Source: Candidatus Rhodoferax bjergmarkensis (GTDB lineage Bacteria; Pseudomonadota; Gammaproteobacteria; Burkholderiales; Burkholderiaceae_C). From it: a stretch of 64,000 nucleotides of DNA. Positions 55,741-63,697 of the stretch are shown in pieces. The stretch covers positions 88,124 through 152,123 of the forward strand of contig JADJFX010000016.1 of assembly GCA_016708345.1 (NCBI GenBank). The letters are read 5' to 3'. The notes below the pieces were generated by a model. That model was not told the DNA's origin. It was given only the letters and a program-made list of their open reading frames with translations, and did not search any database. The position numbers were made by a program, and so were the translations under genes. The stretch's first letter is position 1. Every line of letters starts with the position of its first letter.

Positions 55741-56733
55741 ATGAACCCAATCATTTCGTTTGAAGAATTTTGCCTGCCCCCCGGTGCCGCACCCGTGGCC
55801 TGCGTGGACATTGGTGGTACCAAGGTGGCCGTCAGCGTTGCCGATGCGCAAGGCGTGCGCGGCCGCGTGGCCGAGCCCACCGCCAAAGAGGGTGCACCCG
55901 ACGCACTGGCGCAGCAAATCATCCGGATGGTGGGGCGCAGTTGCGACAGTGCGGGCGTACAGGTCAGTGCGCTGGCTGCGGTGGGGGTGGCATCTTGTGG
56001 GCCGTTTGTGTTGAACCAGGGAAGTGTCGAATTGGCCGCGCCCAATATCTGCGGTGGCATGGCCGGGCGCGCGCGCGGTTTGCCCAACGACTGGCACACC
56101 GCGCTGCTGGAGGCTCCTTTGCGCCAGGCGTTTGCCAGCGTGCGGGTGGAAAACGACGGCATTGGCGCACTTGAGGCCGAGCGCCGCTGGGGCGCGCTAC
56201 AGGTCAATGGCCGCGCGCTGGACAACTGCGCCTACGTCACCTGGAGCACCGGCATTGGCATGGGCCTGTGTGTGGATGGGCGAGTGCTGCGCGGCAAAAA
56301 TGGCAATGCAGGTCACGCCGGGCACCTGTTTGTCAGCGACAACATGGACGCCCTGTGCGGCTGCGGCAATGTGGGCGATGTGGAGGGTCTGGCCGCCGGC
56401 AACGCCATTCCAAGGCGTTTTGGCCACTTGGGTTACCTAGACGCCGCTACGCTTTTTGTAGCTGCTTACGCAGGAGAGGCGGGCGCAATGGCCATAATTG
56501 ATGACCTGTGCCGGGTGATGGGCCGCGCCCTGTACAACCTGGTGGTCACCCTCGACCTGGAGCGCATCAGCATCGGCGGTAGCGTGTTCTGGCACCACCG
56601 CGAGCTGCTGCTGCCCAAGCTGCAGTCACATATTCACGGCAAACTGTCGGCGCTGACTGACGGCTGTGCGCTGGTGCCCGCTGGCTTGGGCGAGCGGGTG
56701 GGTGACTTTGGCGCGCTGGCGCTGGTGGCGTGA
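55741..56733 (+). CDS. ROK-family sugar kinase
   Basis: 330 residues. ATP and sugar motifs: CVDIGGTKVAVSVADAQG (phosphate-1), VENDGIGALEAERRWGA, ALDNCAYVTWSTGIGMGL (catalytic region with D), GNAGHAGHLFVSD and the zinc-binding CGCGNVGDVEGLAAG, the ROK signature. Probably a glucokinase or related hexose kinase; no sugar transport genes are adjacent. A dispersed-element-like sequence at 56445-56473 encodes ATLFVAAYAG in frame. Confidence 0.9.
   Translation: MNPIISFEEFCLPPGAAPVACVDIGGTKVAVSVADAQGVRGRVAEPTAKEGAPDALAQQIIRMVGRSCDSAGVQVSALAAVGVASCGPFVLNQGSVELAAPNICGGMAGRARGLPNDWHTALLEAPLRQAFASVRVENDGIGALEAERRWGALQVNGRALDNCAYVTWSTGIGMGLCVDGRVLRGKNGNAGHAGHLFVSDNMDALCGCGNVGDVEGLAAGNAIPRRFGHLGYLDAATLFVAAYAGEAGAMAIIDDLCRVMGRALYNLVVTLDLERISIGGSVFWHHRELLLPKLQSHIHGKLSALTDGCALVPAGLGERVGDFGALALVA
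56445..56473 (+). repeat. Dispersed-element-like sequence inside the ROK kinase gene
   Basis: CGCTACGCTTTTTGTAGCTGCTTACGCAG: GCTAC, T-run, TAGCTGCTT and a GCGC-like arm, in frame. Confidence 0.5.
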
Positions 56734-56864
56734 CGGCCCCAAATAATTTTGCAGCCCAAGGCGTGATTCCAAAACTTTACAGGCTTGGCGGGGCTCTCTG
56801 AAGTCGTTTGCAATCAAATGCATTCAGCCGTCCAAAGCAATTATTCAGACGAAACTGCTAAATT

Positions 56865-56917
56865 GCTACAAAAAAAGGAGCTGCTTGCGTACGTTCCATA
56901 TGCGCAAGAGCACTATT
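56865..56917 (+). repeat. Dispersed palindromic element left of the homopolymer block
   Basis: GCTACAAAAAAAGGAGCTGCTTGCGTACGTTCC...ATGCGCAAGAGCACTATTT. A partly matching copy ends the block on the other side (57181-57220). Confidence 0.65.
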
Positions 56918-57180
<263 letters not shown>

Positions 57181-57220
57181 CTACAAAAGGCGCGCAAGGG
57201 ATAGCGCAAGAGTACTATTT
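57181..57220 (+). repeat. Dispersed palindromic element right of the homopolymer block
   Basis: CTACAAAAGGCGCGCAAGGGATAGCGCAAGAGTACTATTT; shares its ends with the copy at 56865-56917. Confidence 0.55.
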
Positions 57221-57290
57221 ATGTATCAGTGCAGTGGCCGCAATAAGACTATCTTGCAAAGGGTGAGGGTGTGGCATTTATCGTTAAAGC

Positions 57291-57479
57291 TCAAAGTTTG
57301 CGTCGATGTCTCGTGTGCCGCAAACTCACAGTCAATGCCTCTCGTGTCGACCAGAGTGCAAACCTCTCATCCAGCCTGTCCACCCAGCGATCAGCCTCGA
57401 CCATGCTGTCTTCAGCGATATAGTCCCAGATCTCGAGGATGTCGGTCTCCGCTTGGGGACGGCGTGTTACGCGCGCCAT
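57291..57479 (-). pseudogene. Truncated ParE/RelE-family toxin
   Basis: 62 residues, beginning as a typical ParE toxin (MARVTRRPQAETDILEIWDYIAEDSMVEADRWVDRLDERFAL) and then changing to unrelated residues before a stop. A full ParE is about 95-100 residues, so the beta-sheet carrying the catalytic/gyrase-contact face is missing. The start ATG immediately follows the parD stop. Loss may be natural inactivation; the suspect block at 57.1 kb lies about 110 bases away, so nearby misassembly should be excluded. Confidence 0.75.
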
Positions 57480-57746
57480 CTACGTAATCGCCGACTTGGT
57501 AACACGGCGAGCGCGTGCTTTTGCTTTGATGGCTGCGGAGTCCCACGGTTCACCTGTACCGCTGTCAATGCCTTCACGAACCTCGCGTCGAAGCTCATCA
57601 AGTTTTGCCTGTCTAAGGCGATCCTGCTCGTCCATGAGGCGAAGGGCCTCACGCACAACCTCGCTGGCCGAGGTGTACATGCCAGAACTCACCTTTGAGC
57701 GAACGAGCTCATCAAGGTAGGGTGTAAGGTTGACGTTCATGCCCAT
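57480..57746 (-). CDS. ParD-family antitoxin
   Basis: 88 residues. The ribbon-helix-helix N terminus (MNVNLTPYLDELVRSKVSSGMYTSASEVVREALRLMDEQ) is typical of ParD/CC2985, followed by a helical tail. AGAGG precedes the ATG. It is first in the operon with the truncated toxin and is preceded by a perfect inverted repeat (57782-57808). Confidence 0.88.
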   Translation of the reverse strand: MGMNVNLTPYLDELVRSKVSSGMYTSASEVVREALRLMDEQDRLRQAKLDELRREVREGIDSGTGEPWDSAAIKAKARARRVTKSAIT

Positions 57747-57781
57747 GATTTGCGCCTCTTGAAAAGACGTTTCACTCTACC

Positions 57782-57808
57782 AGAAATTGTCAAAGATTGA
57801 CAATTTCT
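57782..57808 (-). promoter_or_regulatory. Perfect inverted repeat before parD: candidate operator
   Basis: AGAAATTGTCAA-AGA-TTGACAATTTCT: 12-bp arms around a 3-base centre, 36 bases before parD. It overlaps TTGACA-like -35 elements on the minus strand, as expected for ParD autorepression. Confidence 0.65.
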
Positions 57809-57922
57809 GCTCGCCGCCAAGAGATCATGGCCAGCGGTATGGAATGCGCTGGCTGCAGACGGTGCTGCGCGTGTCAACCGCCCTGCGCTGTGACAGCAGC
57901 AGGGCAATCGTCTTTAAACCTA

Positions 57923-58957
57923 TCAAAAACTCTGGCCCATCAGAGTGTGTTGCAACACGCCGTTGGTGCCGGTGCCGCCATTGAGCAAACCGGGGCCGGT
58001 AATGTAGTTTGCATAGTCAGGCTTGCTGACGGACAAAGGCAGTCCCGCCATCATCTTCCACACCATGTTCCAGTCCAGCGCGTTCAGCTCTGCTTTGCCG
58101 CCAATGTTCAGGGGTGCGCCACCGCCGGTCAGGGGGGTGTTGTGGTAGGCATTGAGGCCGTATGTGCTGCCAAAAGACTGGCCATTGACGCGCACCCATT
58201 GCTTTTTGCTGGATGGCAATTTGTTGAACAAGGCTTGTGCATAGTTTTTGCTGGGGCCGGCAATCGAATCATCGGCAAACTCAAAAATAACGCTTTGCAC
58301 CGCAGGGCTGACTTGCACCGCATAGCCCGCCGCCGGGTTGTTCAAATCGCCCTTGTTGACGGGGCCTTTGCTGTTGTCAAAAGCCAGCAAAACCAAACCC
58401 TTGGGGTTCACAAAGGCGTTGGCAGCGTCTCCGGTGGTGGCCCGTGCGGCCGCAATCACGGAAACTTGTGCGCCCATGCTATGGCCCGCGTAATACACCT
58501 GGGCAGGGTCAGCCAGCGGGGTTTTGGCCAGGATTTGCTTGACGCCGTTATTGAACCAGCCGGCAAACTTGACGAAGTCGGTGTCAAAAAAACCGCCTTC
58601 GAACCGAATGTTGGCCACCACCACGCCTTTTTTGACCAAATGTTCAAACATTTTTTGGTAGTTGCCGGGGTCACCTAAAGACTTGCCCGCGCCAAACGCG
58701 ACCAAGGGCAACTTGCCCGTTGCACCCACGGGTGCCCAAATACGCACGCTTCTGCCGTCCGTGGTGGTGAAGTCTGTGGTGGTAAAGCTGGCGTAGGGGT
58801 AAACGCTGGAGCCGGGGTGTTTGGGGTCGGTACTTTGCGCCAGGTTGGTTTCCGTTGCACTCACCGCCGCGGCTGCGGCCTCGCTCCAGGCGGAGTCTGT
58901 TTCGTTGGCATGCGCCATGCTCGTGGCCAGGCACAGGATGGGTAGTAAAAATTTCAT
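57923..58957 (-). CDS. Secreted alpha/beta hydrolase
   Basis: 344 residues with a signal peptide (MKFLLPILCLATSMAHA). The fold shows KLPLVAFGAGKSLGDPGNY, a GHSMG nucleophile elbow (VYYAGHSMGAQVSVIAA), a likely acid in FEFADDSIAG and a His in NAYHNTPLTGG. It resembles dienelactone- and polyester-hydrolase-like proteins; substrate not known. GGAGACA precedes the ATG at 58957. Confidence 0.85.
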   Translation of the reverse strand: MKFLLPILCLATSMAHANETDSAWSEAAAAAVSATETNLAQSTDPKHPGSSVYPYASFTTTDFTTTDGRSVRIWAPVGATGKLPLVAFGAGKSLGDPGNYQKMFEHLVKKGVVVANIRFEGGFFDTDFVKFAGWFNNGVKQILAKTPLADPAQVYYAGHSMGAQVSVIAAARATTGDAANAFVNPKGLVLLAFDNSKGPVNKGDLNNPAAGYAVQVSPAVQSVIFEFADDSIAGPSKNYAQALFNKLPSSKKQWVRVNGQSFGSTYGLNAYHNTPLTGGGAPLNIGGKAELNALDWNMVWKMMAGLPLSVSKPDYANYITGPGLLNGGTGTNGVLQHTLMGQSF

Positions 58958-59233
58958 AGTTGTCTCCATTTTTTTGATCTGCTATTTGGTTTGTTTACTT
59001 TGGATTTTTTAATATCAATTTGTGGGTTTTGCTGGGGTTATTTGATCAATAAGTTGGCCCTTTCTGCTGTGAAGCGTGTTGCATGGATGGATGTATTACC
59101 TTAACGTAATCATAGTATCGAAAAGGTTCTTTACCTGCAATATACGTGATGCTCAAAGCAGAGCAAGGGTATGGTGTTCACACAAGTGCGCCAAGCGCAA
59201 ATATTGACAAACGCAGGTTATATATTGACAAAT
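58958..59233. other. Intergenic region between hydrolase and TetR genes
   Basis: About 276 bases without a supported gene; AT-rich around 59000-59150, likely holding the hydrolase promoter. Confidence 0.4.
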
Positions 59234-59872
59234 TTAAAGCGCGTTTCCAGCAGTCGCCACCGAGCGCCAGGCCGCCTGCGCGAACACCTGCACAAAGTCT
59301 GTGGGCCTGCTTTTGACCCGTCCCGACAGCCAGGCGCGGCAGTAGTTTTCACACGGGCCGATGAGCAAGGAGGCATAGGTTTCGCGCGGCAGTGCAAGCA
59401 CAGCGCCTTCTTTAACCCCTTTTTCCAGCCACTCCAGCATGTGGCTGTAACGCTTTTTGTTGCGCTGTAGCAGTTCCTGGCCAAATGGCCCGTCGGCAAC
59501 CGAGGCGCGTGCCTGCGCCATGAATTGGGCCAACCCGGGTTGCTGCGTCACCCATTCCAGATAGGACTGCACCAAGGCTTCAATGGCGTCTTTGGCACTG
59601 ACGGCTGCCTGCATACGCGGATGTGTCAGCGCCAGTTGGTCGTCCAGTGCCGCAAAAAAGAGTGCGGCGATCAGCCCGTCCTTGTTGCCAAAGTGGTGGT
59701 AGATCGACCCGATGCTGCTGTTGGCGCGCTCCCGAATGGTCTCCACCGTGGTCGCCTGGATGCCGAGTTCATTAAAGCAAGCAAGTGCGCAGCTCAAGAT
59801 CAGGCGCTTGTGTTCCTTGCGCGGCCCGGGCTCCACGCGTGCAAAAGGGTCTGAAACAGGCAAATGGGTCAT
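59234..59872 (-). CDS. TetR-family transcriptional repressor
   Basis: 212 residues with the TetR HTH: LILSCALACFNELGIQATTVETIRERANSSIGSIYHHFGNKDGLIAALF. The C-terminal ligand domain is helical. It is divergent from a molybdopterin oxidoreductase, with palindromes in the 63-base gap, so it probably controls that gene and itself. Confidence 0.92.
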   Translation of the reverse strand: MTHLPVSDPFARVEPGPRKEHKRLILSCALACFNELGIQATTVETIRERANSSIGSIYHHFGNKDGLIAALFFAALDDQLALTHPRMQAAVSAKDAIEALVQSYLEWVTQQPGLAQFMAQARASVADGPFGQELLQRNKKRYSHMLEWLEKGVKEGAVLALPRETYASLLIGPCENYCRAWLSGRVKSRPTDFVQVFAQAAWRSVATAGNAL

Positions 59873-59935
59873 GGTTCGATTTTAATAAAACCATGTTCTA
59901 GAATAATGTTCTGTAAAATTATTCGGAGCGTTGCC
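59870..59935. promoter_or_regulatory. Divergent promoter/operator between TetR and Mo-oxidoreductase genes
   Basis: An inverted repeat CATGGTT (59870-59876) and AACCATG (59889-59895) overlaps the TetR start. Two ATGTTCT direct repeats (59893-59899 and 59907-59913) surround a TTCTAGAA palindrome. All are candidate TetR sites. Confidence 0.5.
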
Positions 59936-62242
59936 ATGCCCACCGCCAAAACCGCCTGCATTCTGTGTTCCCGCAACTGTGGCCTTGAAGTGGAAGTGGA
60001 GGGCGGCCACCTCAAAAAAATCCGTGGCGACGCGGCGCACCCCAGCTCCAAGGGCTATCTGTGCAACAAGGCCGCGCGCCTGGACTATTACCAAAACCAC
60101 GCCGACCGCCTCACCCACCCCTTGAAGCGCCAGCCGGACGGTAGCTTTGTGCGTGTGAGCTGGGAGCAGGCCCTGGGTGACATTGGCCAGCGTCTGAATG
60201 CCATCCGTGACACCCATGGCGGAGATGCATTCGCCTTTGTCGGTGGTGGTGGCCAGGGCAATCATCTGGGCGGTGCTTATGGCCGCCAACTGCTACCGGC
60301 CATGAAAAGCCGCTTTGTTTACAGCTCGCTGGCGCAGGAAAAAACGGGCGACTTTTGGGTGAATGGCCGCCTGTTTGGTGCCCAAAACTGCCACCCCATG
60401 GAAGACGTAGAACACGCCGACTACGTGGTGTTCATTGGCTGCAATCCGTACCAGTCCCACGGCATTGTTAACGCACGCGATGTGCTCAAAGCCATCAAAA
60501 ACGACCCGCGTCGCACCATGGTGGTGATTGACCCACGGCGCACCGAAACGGCCCAGCAGGCCCATATTCACTTGCAACTGCGTCCCGGCACCGATGCGTA
60601 TTTGCTGCTGGCCATGTTGTCCACCATCGTGCGCGAAAACCTGCACGACCAGGCTTTTATCGACGCGCACTGCACCGGTTTTGATGCCGTCAAAGCCGCG
60701 CTGTTAAGCGTTCCGGTGGACAACTATGCCAAGCGTGCCGATGTGCCACTGGCCGATGTGCAGCAGGTGGCGCGTGGTTTTGCGCAAGCACAGCGCGGCT
60801 GTGTGCGGGTGGATCTGGGCACGCAGCAGACCCTGAACACCACCCTGAATGCCTATCTGGAGAAACTGCTCTACCTGATCACCGGCAACTTTGGCCAAGT
60901 GGGCAGCAACAACCTGCACACCGCTTTTCTGCCAGTGATTGGCAACACGGATGAGACCAAGCTCAAACCCGGCAAAACACTCAAGCGCACGGTCTATCAC
61001 CAGATGATGCCCATTGCCGGCATGTACCCGCCCGCCATCTTGCCGGACGAAATTCTCAAAGCGGGCGAGCAGCGCATCCGCGCCGTGGTGTGTGAAAGCT
61101 CCAACCCGCTTCTCACCTACCCTGACAGCGCCGCGCAAGAAGCAGCGTTCAAGTCCCTTGAACTCTTGGTGGTGGTGGACATTGCCATGACTGAAACGGC
61201 GCGGCTGGCGCATTACATTCTGCCCGCAGCCTCGCAGTTTGAAAAGGCTGAGGCCACCGGCTTTACGCTCGAATTTCCTGACAACTACTTTCACCTGCGC
61301 CAACCCTTGCTTGCGCCGCTGGGCGAATCCTTGCCAGAGCCGGAAATCTACACCCGCTTGCTGGAGGCCATGGGGCTGCTGCCACGCACGTTTCCCGTGC
61401 TCGGGGCCATTGCGCGCAACGAGCCTGCGCTGACGCGGCATCTCGCCTACATGACCGCCTTGGGTGCCACACTGGCCAGAAAAAAACACTGGGCACCGTA
61501 TGCCGCGTCCATTTTGTACCGCACGCTGGGCAGCACATTGCCGCAGGCCGCCGCAGCGCCCCTGCTGCCGATTGCCATGGGCTATGCCAAGGAACACGCG
61601 GTGGCAGTGCGCCGCGCCGGGCACCAGGGCTCGGCACTCACGCTGGGTGCCAATCTGTTTCGGGCCATTGTGGACGGTGCCTCGGGAACCGTGACGAGCA
61701 AGCACGACCACGCTGAAATGTGGTCGCTGCTCAAAACGCCGGATGGCCGGGTGCATTTGCAGGTGCGCGAGATGCTGGACGCCATCCAGGCCTTGGCTGT
61801 GGAGCCGGAGCAGGCATCGGAGTTCCCCTTCATCCTGATGGCCGGTGAGCGGCGCACCTACAACGCCAACCAGATTTTTCGTGACCCGGCCTGGCGCAAG
61901 GTTGACCACGACGGCGCACTGCGCATGCATCCGCAAGATGCCATGGCGCTGGGCCTGGAAAACGGCGAAGTGGTGCAGTGCAGGACCGAACGGGGAGCGC
62001 TGGAGGTGACGGTTGAAATCGACTCCGCCCTGCGTACGGGCGTCGTCACCCTGCCGCACGGCTATGGGGTGAGCTTTCAAAACAGCAAGCCCATGGGCCC
62101 CCCCATCAACCGACTCACGTCCACACTGCATTGCGACCCGTTCTCCAAAACGCCATTTCATAAGCATGTGCCCGCAGCGATTTGCAAGCTTGCACGGGTG
62201 AAACCATGCGACGCGTCAGAGCGGGTCACCGCATTGCAGTGA
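59936..62242 (+). CDS. Molybdopterin-dependent oxidoreductase with N-terminal 4Fe-4S domain
   Basis: 768 residues of the DMSO-reductase superfamily. The N terminus CILCSRNCGLEVEVEGG... with GYLCNKAARLD supplies the four-cysteine cluster. The body has FIGCNPYQSHGIVNARD, VVIDPRRTETAQQAHIHLQLRPGTDAYLLLAML and a C-terminal cofactor-binding barrel (VVTLPHGYG...GPPINRLT). It may be soluble and cytoplasmic: no twin-arginine signal is seen. Substrate unknown and no electron-transfer subunit is adjacent. CGGAGCG precedes the ATG at 59936. Confidence 0.88.
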   Translation: MPTAKTACILCSRNCGLEVEVEGGHLKKIRGDAAHPSSKGYLCNKAARLDYYQNHADRLTHPLKRQPDGSFVRVSWEQALGDIGQRLNAIRDTHGGDAFAFVGGGGQGNHLGGAYGRQLLPAMKSRFVYSSLAQEKTGDFWVNGRLFGAQNCHPMEDVEHADYVVFIGCNPYQSHGIVNARDVLKAIKNDPRRTMVVIDPRRTETAQQAHIHLQLRPGTDAYLLLAMLSTIVRENLHDQAFIDAHCTGFDAVKAALLSVPVDNYAKRADVPLADVQQVARGFAQAQRGCVRVDLGTQQTLNTTLNAYLEKLLYLITGNFGQVGSNNLHTAFLPVIGNTDETKLKPGKTLKRTVYHQMMPIAGMYPPAILPDEILKAGEQRIRAVVCESSNPLLTYPDSAAQEAAFKSLELLVVVDIAMTETARLAHYILPAASQFEKAEATGFTLEFPDNYFHLRQPLLAPLGESLPEPEIYTRLLEAMGLLPRTFPVLGAIARNEPALTRHLAYMTALGATLARKKHWAPYAASILYRTLGSTLPQAAAAPLLPIAMGYAKEHAVAVRRAGHQGSALTLGANLFRAIVDGASGTVTSKHDHAEMWSLLKTPDGRVHLQVREMLDAIQALAVEPEQASEFPFILMAGERRTYNANQIFRDPAWRKVDHDGALRMHPQDAMALGLENGEVVQCRTERGALEVTVEIDSALRTGVVTLPHGYGVSFQNSKPMGPPINRLTSTLHCDPFSKTPFHKHVPAAICKLARVKPCDASERVTALQ

Positions 62243-62257
62243 GCGCCTAAGGGATGA

Positions 62258-62539
62258 ATAAATTCACCTATTTTTTTGCCACTTGCGCACGTGGATATTG
62301 CGCGAGCAGCTATTGAATCTGTAGCAACTTGCTGGGCTGTTGTGAGTGCTGAGGGTGTTGGTGATGCTGCAATCTCAAAGCTCTTCTTGCGAATAGCCGG
62401 ATTCCCGTTGATGGCGAATGCGTGCCACAAGCACCAGATCCTTGGCTTCGTCAAACTCGTAGCGAGCCAGATAGCTACTGCGTCGGCGGGAAATAATGAG
62501 TTCTCTCAAGCCAGCGCCGACCGGGCGGCCGATACCCGG
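62258..62539. repeat. 282-bp direct repeat, left copy
   Basis: Pairs without gaps with 63344-63625 (offset 1086), about a dozen mismatches. Begins ATAAATTCACCTAT, includes a dispersed palindromic element (62278-62325) and ends within a ParE-like remnant. Confidence 0.95.
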
Positions 62540-62545
62540 ATTTCA
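62375..62545 (-). pseudogene. ParE/RelE-type toxin remnant (left repeat)
   Basis: Codes PGIGRPVGAGLRELIISRRRSSYLARYEFDEAKDLVLVARIRHQ... ending EEL, the C-terminal half of a ParE-family toxin. A TGA occurs in frame just upstream, so there is no start; a remnant. Confidence 0.7.
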
Positions 62546-62613
62546 TAGCGTCTCGGTGGCGGTTGGCATGAATTTGGAATATTGGGGTCGTCGATTTTTT
62601 CAGTGTTCTGGGC

Positions 62614-62643
62614 TTAGCAAAAAGCTCTTGTATTAGCTAAAAT
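62614..62643 (+). promoter_or_regulatory. Candidate promoter for the Phd-CcdB pair
   Basis: TTAGCA (62614-62619), an 18-base spacer and TAAAAT (62638-62643), 26 bases before the Phd-like start; AGGAGA at 62658-62663 is the ribosome-binding site. Confidence 0.5.
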
Positions 62644-62668
62644 AGCCATCAAACATTCAGGAGATCTT

Positions 62669-62938
62669 ATGCACGTCACAGCCACCCAAGCCAAGAATCG
62701 TTTTGGCGCTATTTGTGCACAGGCCAAAACTGAGCCCGTGTTTGTTGAAAAAGACGGCCGCATTGACACTGTCATCGTGTCAGCCAATCAGTTTTCCGAG
62801 TTACAGGCGGCCAACCGCATCGAAAACTTGGCGCAACGCAAGGTGCAATTCGAACAAATGCACAGTGCCTGGCTTGCTGAGCAAAATCAGCGTTTTGAAG
62901 CCCATGGACTGTGGTGCGATGACATGCGCGTTTGGTAA
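62669..62938 (+). CDS. Phd/YefM-family antitoxin
   Basis: 89 residues with the Phd/YefM N terminus HVTATQAKNRFGAICAQAKTEPVFVEKDGRIDTVIVSANQFSEL and a charged helical tail that should wrap the toxin. It starts five bases before... the CcdB-like toxin gene, which follows its stop directly, antitoxin-first. Antitoxin family differs from the CcdA usually found with CcdB. Confidence 0.85.
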   Translation: MHVTATQAKNRFGAICAQAKTEPVFVEKDGRIDTVIVSANQFSELQAANRIENLAQRKVQFEQMHSAWLAEQNQRFEAHGLWCDDMRVW

Positions 62939-62943
62939 GCGGT

Positions 62944-63258
62944 ATGCAGTTTGATGTTTTTGAAAATCCCAGCCCTCGCATGCGCGATGTCTATCCTTAT
63001 GTGGTGGACGTGCAAAGTGACCTGATCAGCGCACTTGCCACGCGCATGGTGGTGCCGTTAGCCATCACGACACTCGCCGCAAAAGACCTGCCACGTCGGC
63101 TGTGTCCGGTCATCACCGTGAACGAAAAGTCTTTGATGCTGGTGCCATTTGAAGCGGCACCGTTGGACAAGCGATTTCTCAGGACGGCAATTACCTCCGT
63201 CCGTGATCGATCTCACGAGATCATCGCGGCGATGGATTCAGTGTTAAGCGGCATCTGA
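62944..63258 (+). CDS. CcdB-family toxin
   Basis: 104 residues, full length for CcdB: MQFDVFENPSPRMRDVYPYVVDVQSDLI, VVPLAITTLAAKDLPRRLCPVITV, ending SHEIIAAMDSVLSGI with the hydrophobic C terminus that in CcdB contacts DNA gyrase. It begins five bases after the Phd-like antitoxin stop. Confidence 0.88.
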   Translation: MQFDVFENPSPRMRDVYPYVVDVQSDLISALATRMVVPLAITTLAAKDLPRRLCPVITVNEKSLMLVPFEAAPLDKRFLRTAITSVRDRSHEIIAAMDSVLSGI

Positions 63259-63343
63259 TCGGCGTGTTGTCTTTGGCTCTATCCAGTCTTGGTTTGGTGG
63301 TAACAGCAGTTGCCCTTTGACCGCCTGCACCCTCGCCACATGG

Positions 63344-63625
63344 ATAAATTCACCTATCTTTTTGCCACTTGCGCCCGTGGATATTGCGCGGGAAGCTATT
63401 GAATCTGTAGCAACTTGCTGGGCAGCTGTGAGTGCTGAGGGTGTCGGTGATGCTGCAATTTCAAAGCTCTTCTTGCGAATAGCCGGATTTCTGTTGATGG
63501 CGAATGCGTGCCACAAGCACCAGATCCTTGGCTTCGTCAAACTCGTAGCGAGCCAGATAGCCACTGCGTCGGCGGGAAATAATGAGTTCTCTCAAGCCAG
63601 CGCCGACCGGGCGGCCGATGCCGGG
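63344..63625. repeat. 282-bp direct repeat, right copy
   Basis: Ungapped match to 62258-62539 with about a dozen mismatches. Includes the palindromic element at 63364-63411 and a ParE-like remnant. Confidence 0.95.
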
Positions 63626-63697
63626 CTGATGCGGCGGTTTCATTATGGCTTGGGCATCGAAACTGATGTCGGCATGCAAGATCGATGGTTTTGACAC
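63461..63697 (-). pseudogene. ParE/RelE-type toxin remnant (right repeat)
   Basis: 78 codons: an open N-terminal extension then PGIGRPVGAGLRELIISRRRSGYLARYEFDEAKDLV... ending EEL. The C-terminal ~54 residues match ParE-family toxins; the N-terminal helices do not. Probably a remnant or chimera rather than a working toxin. Confidence 0.65.

Noticed and set aside
60704..62167. 487-codon antisense frame in the molybdopterin enzyme
   Set aside because: Shadow of a gene with intact cofactor motifs.
62258..63625. CRISPR or insertion sequence at the repeat pair
   Set aside because: Only two long repeats, no spacers, no transposase gene, and no terminal inverted repeats.
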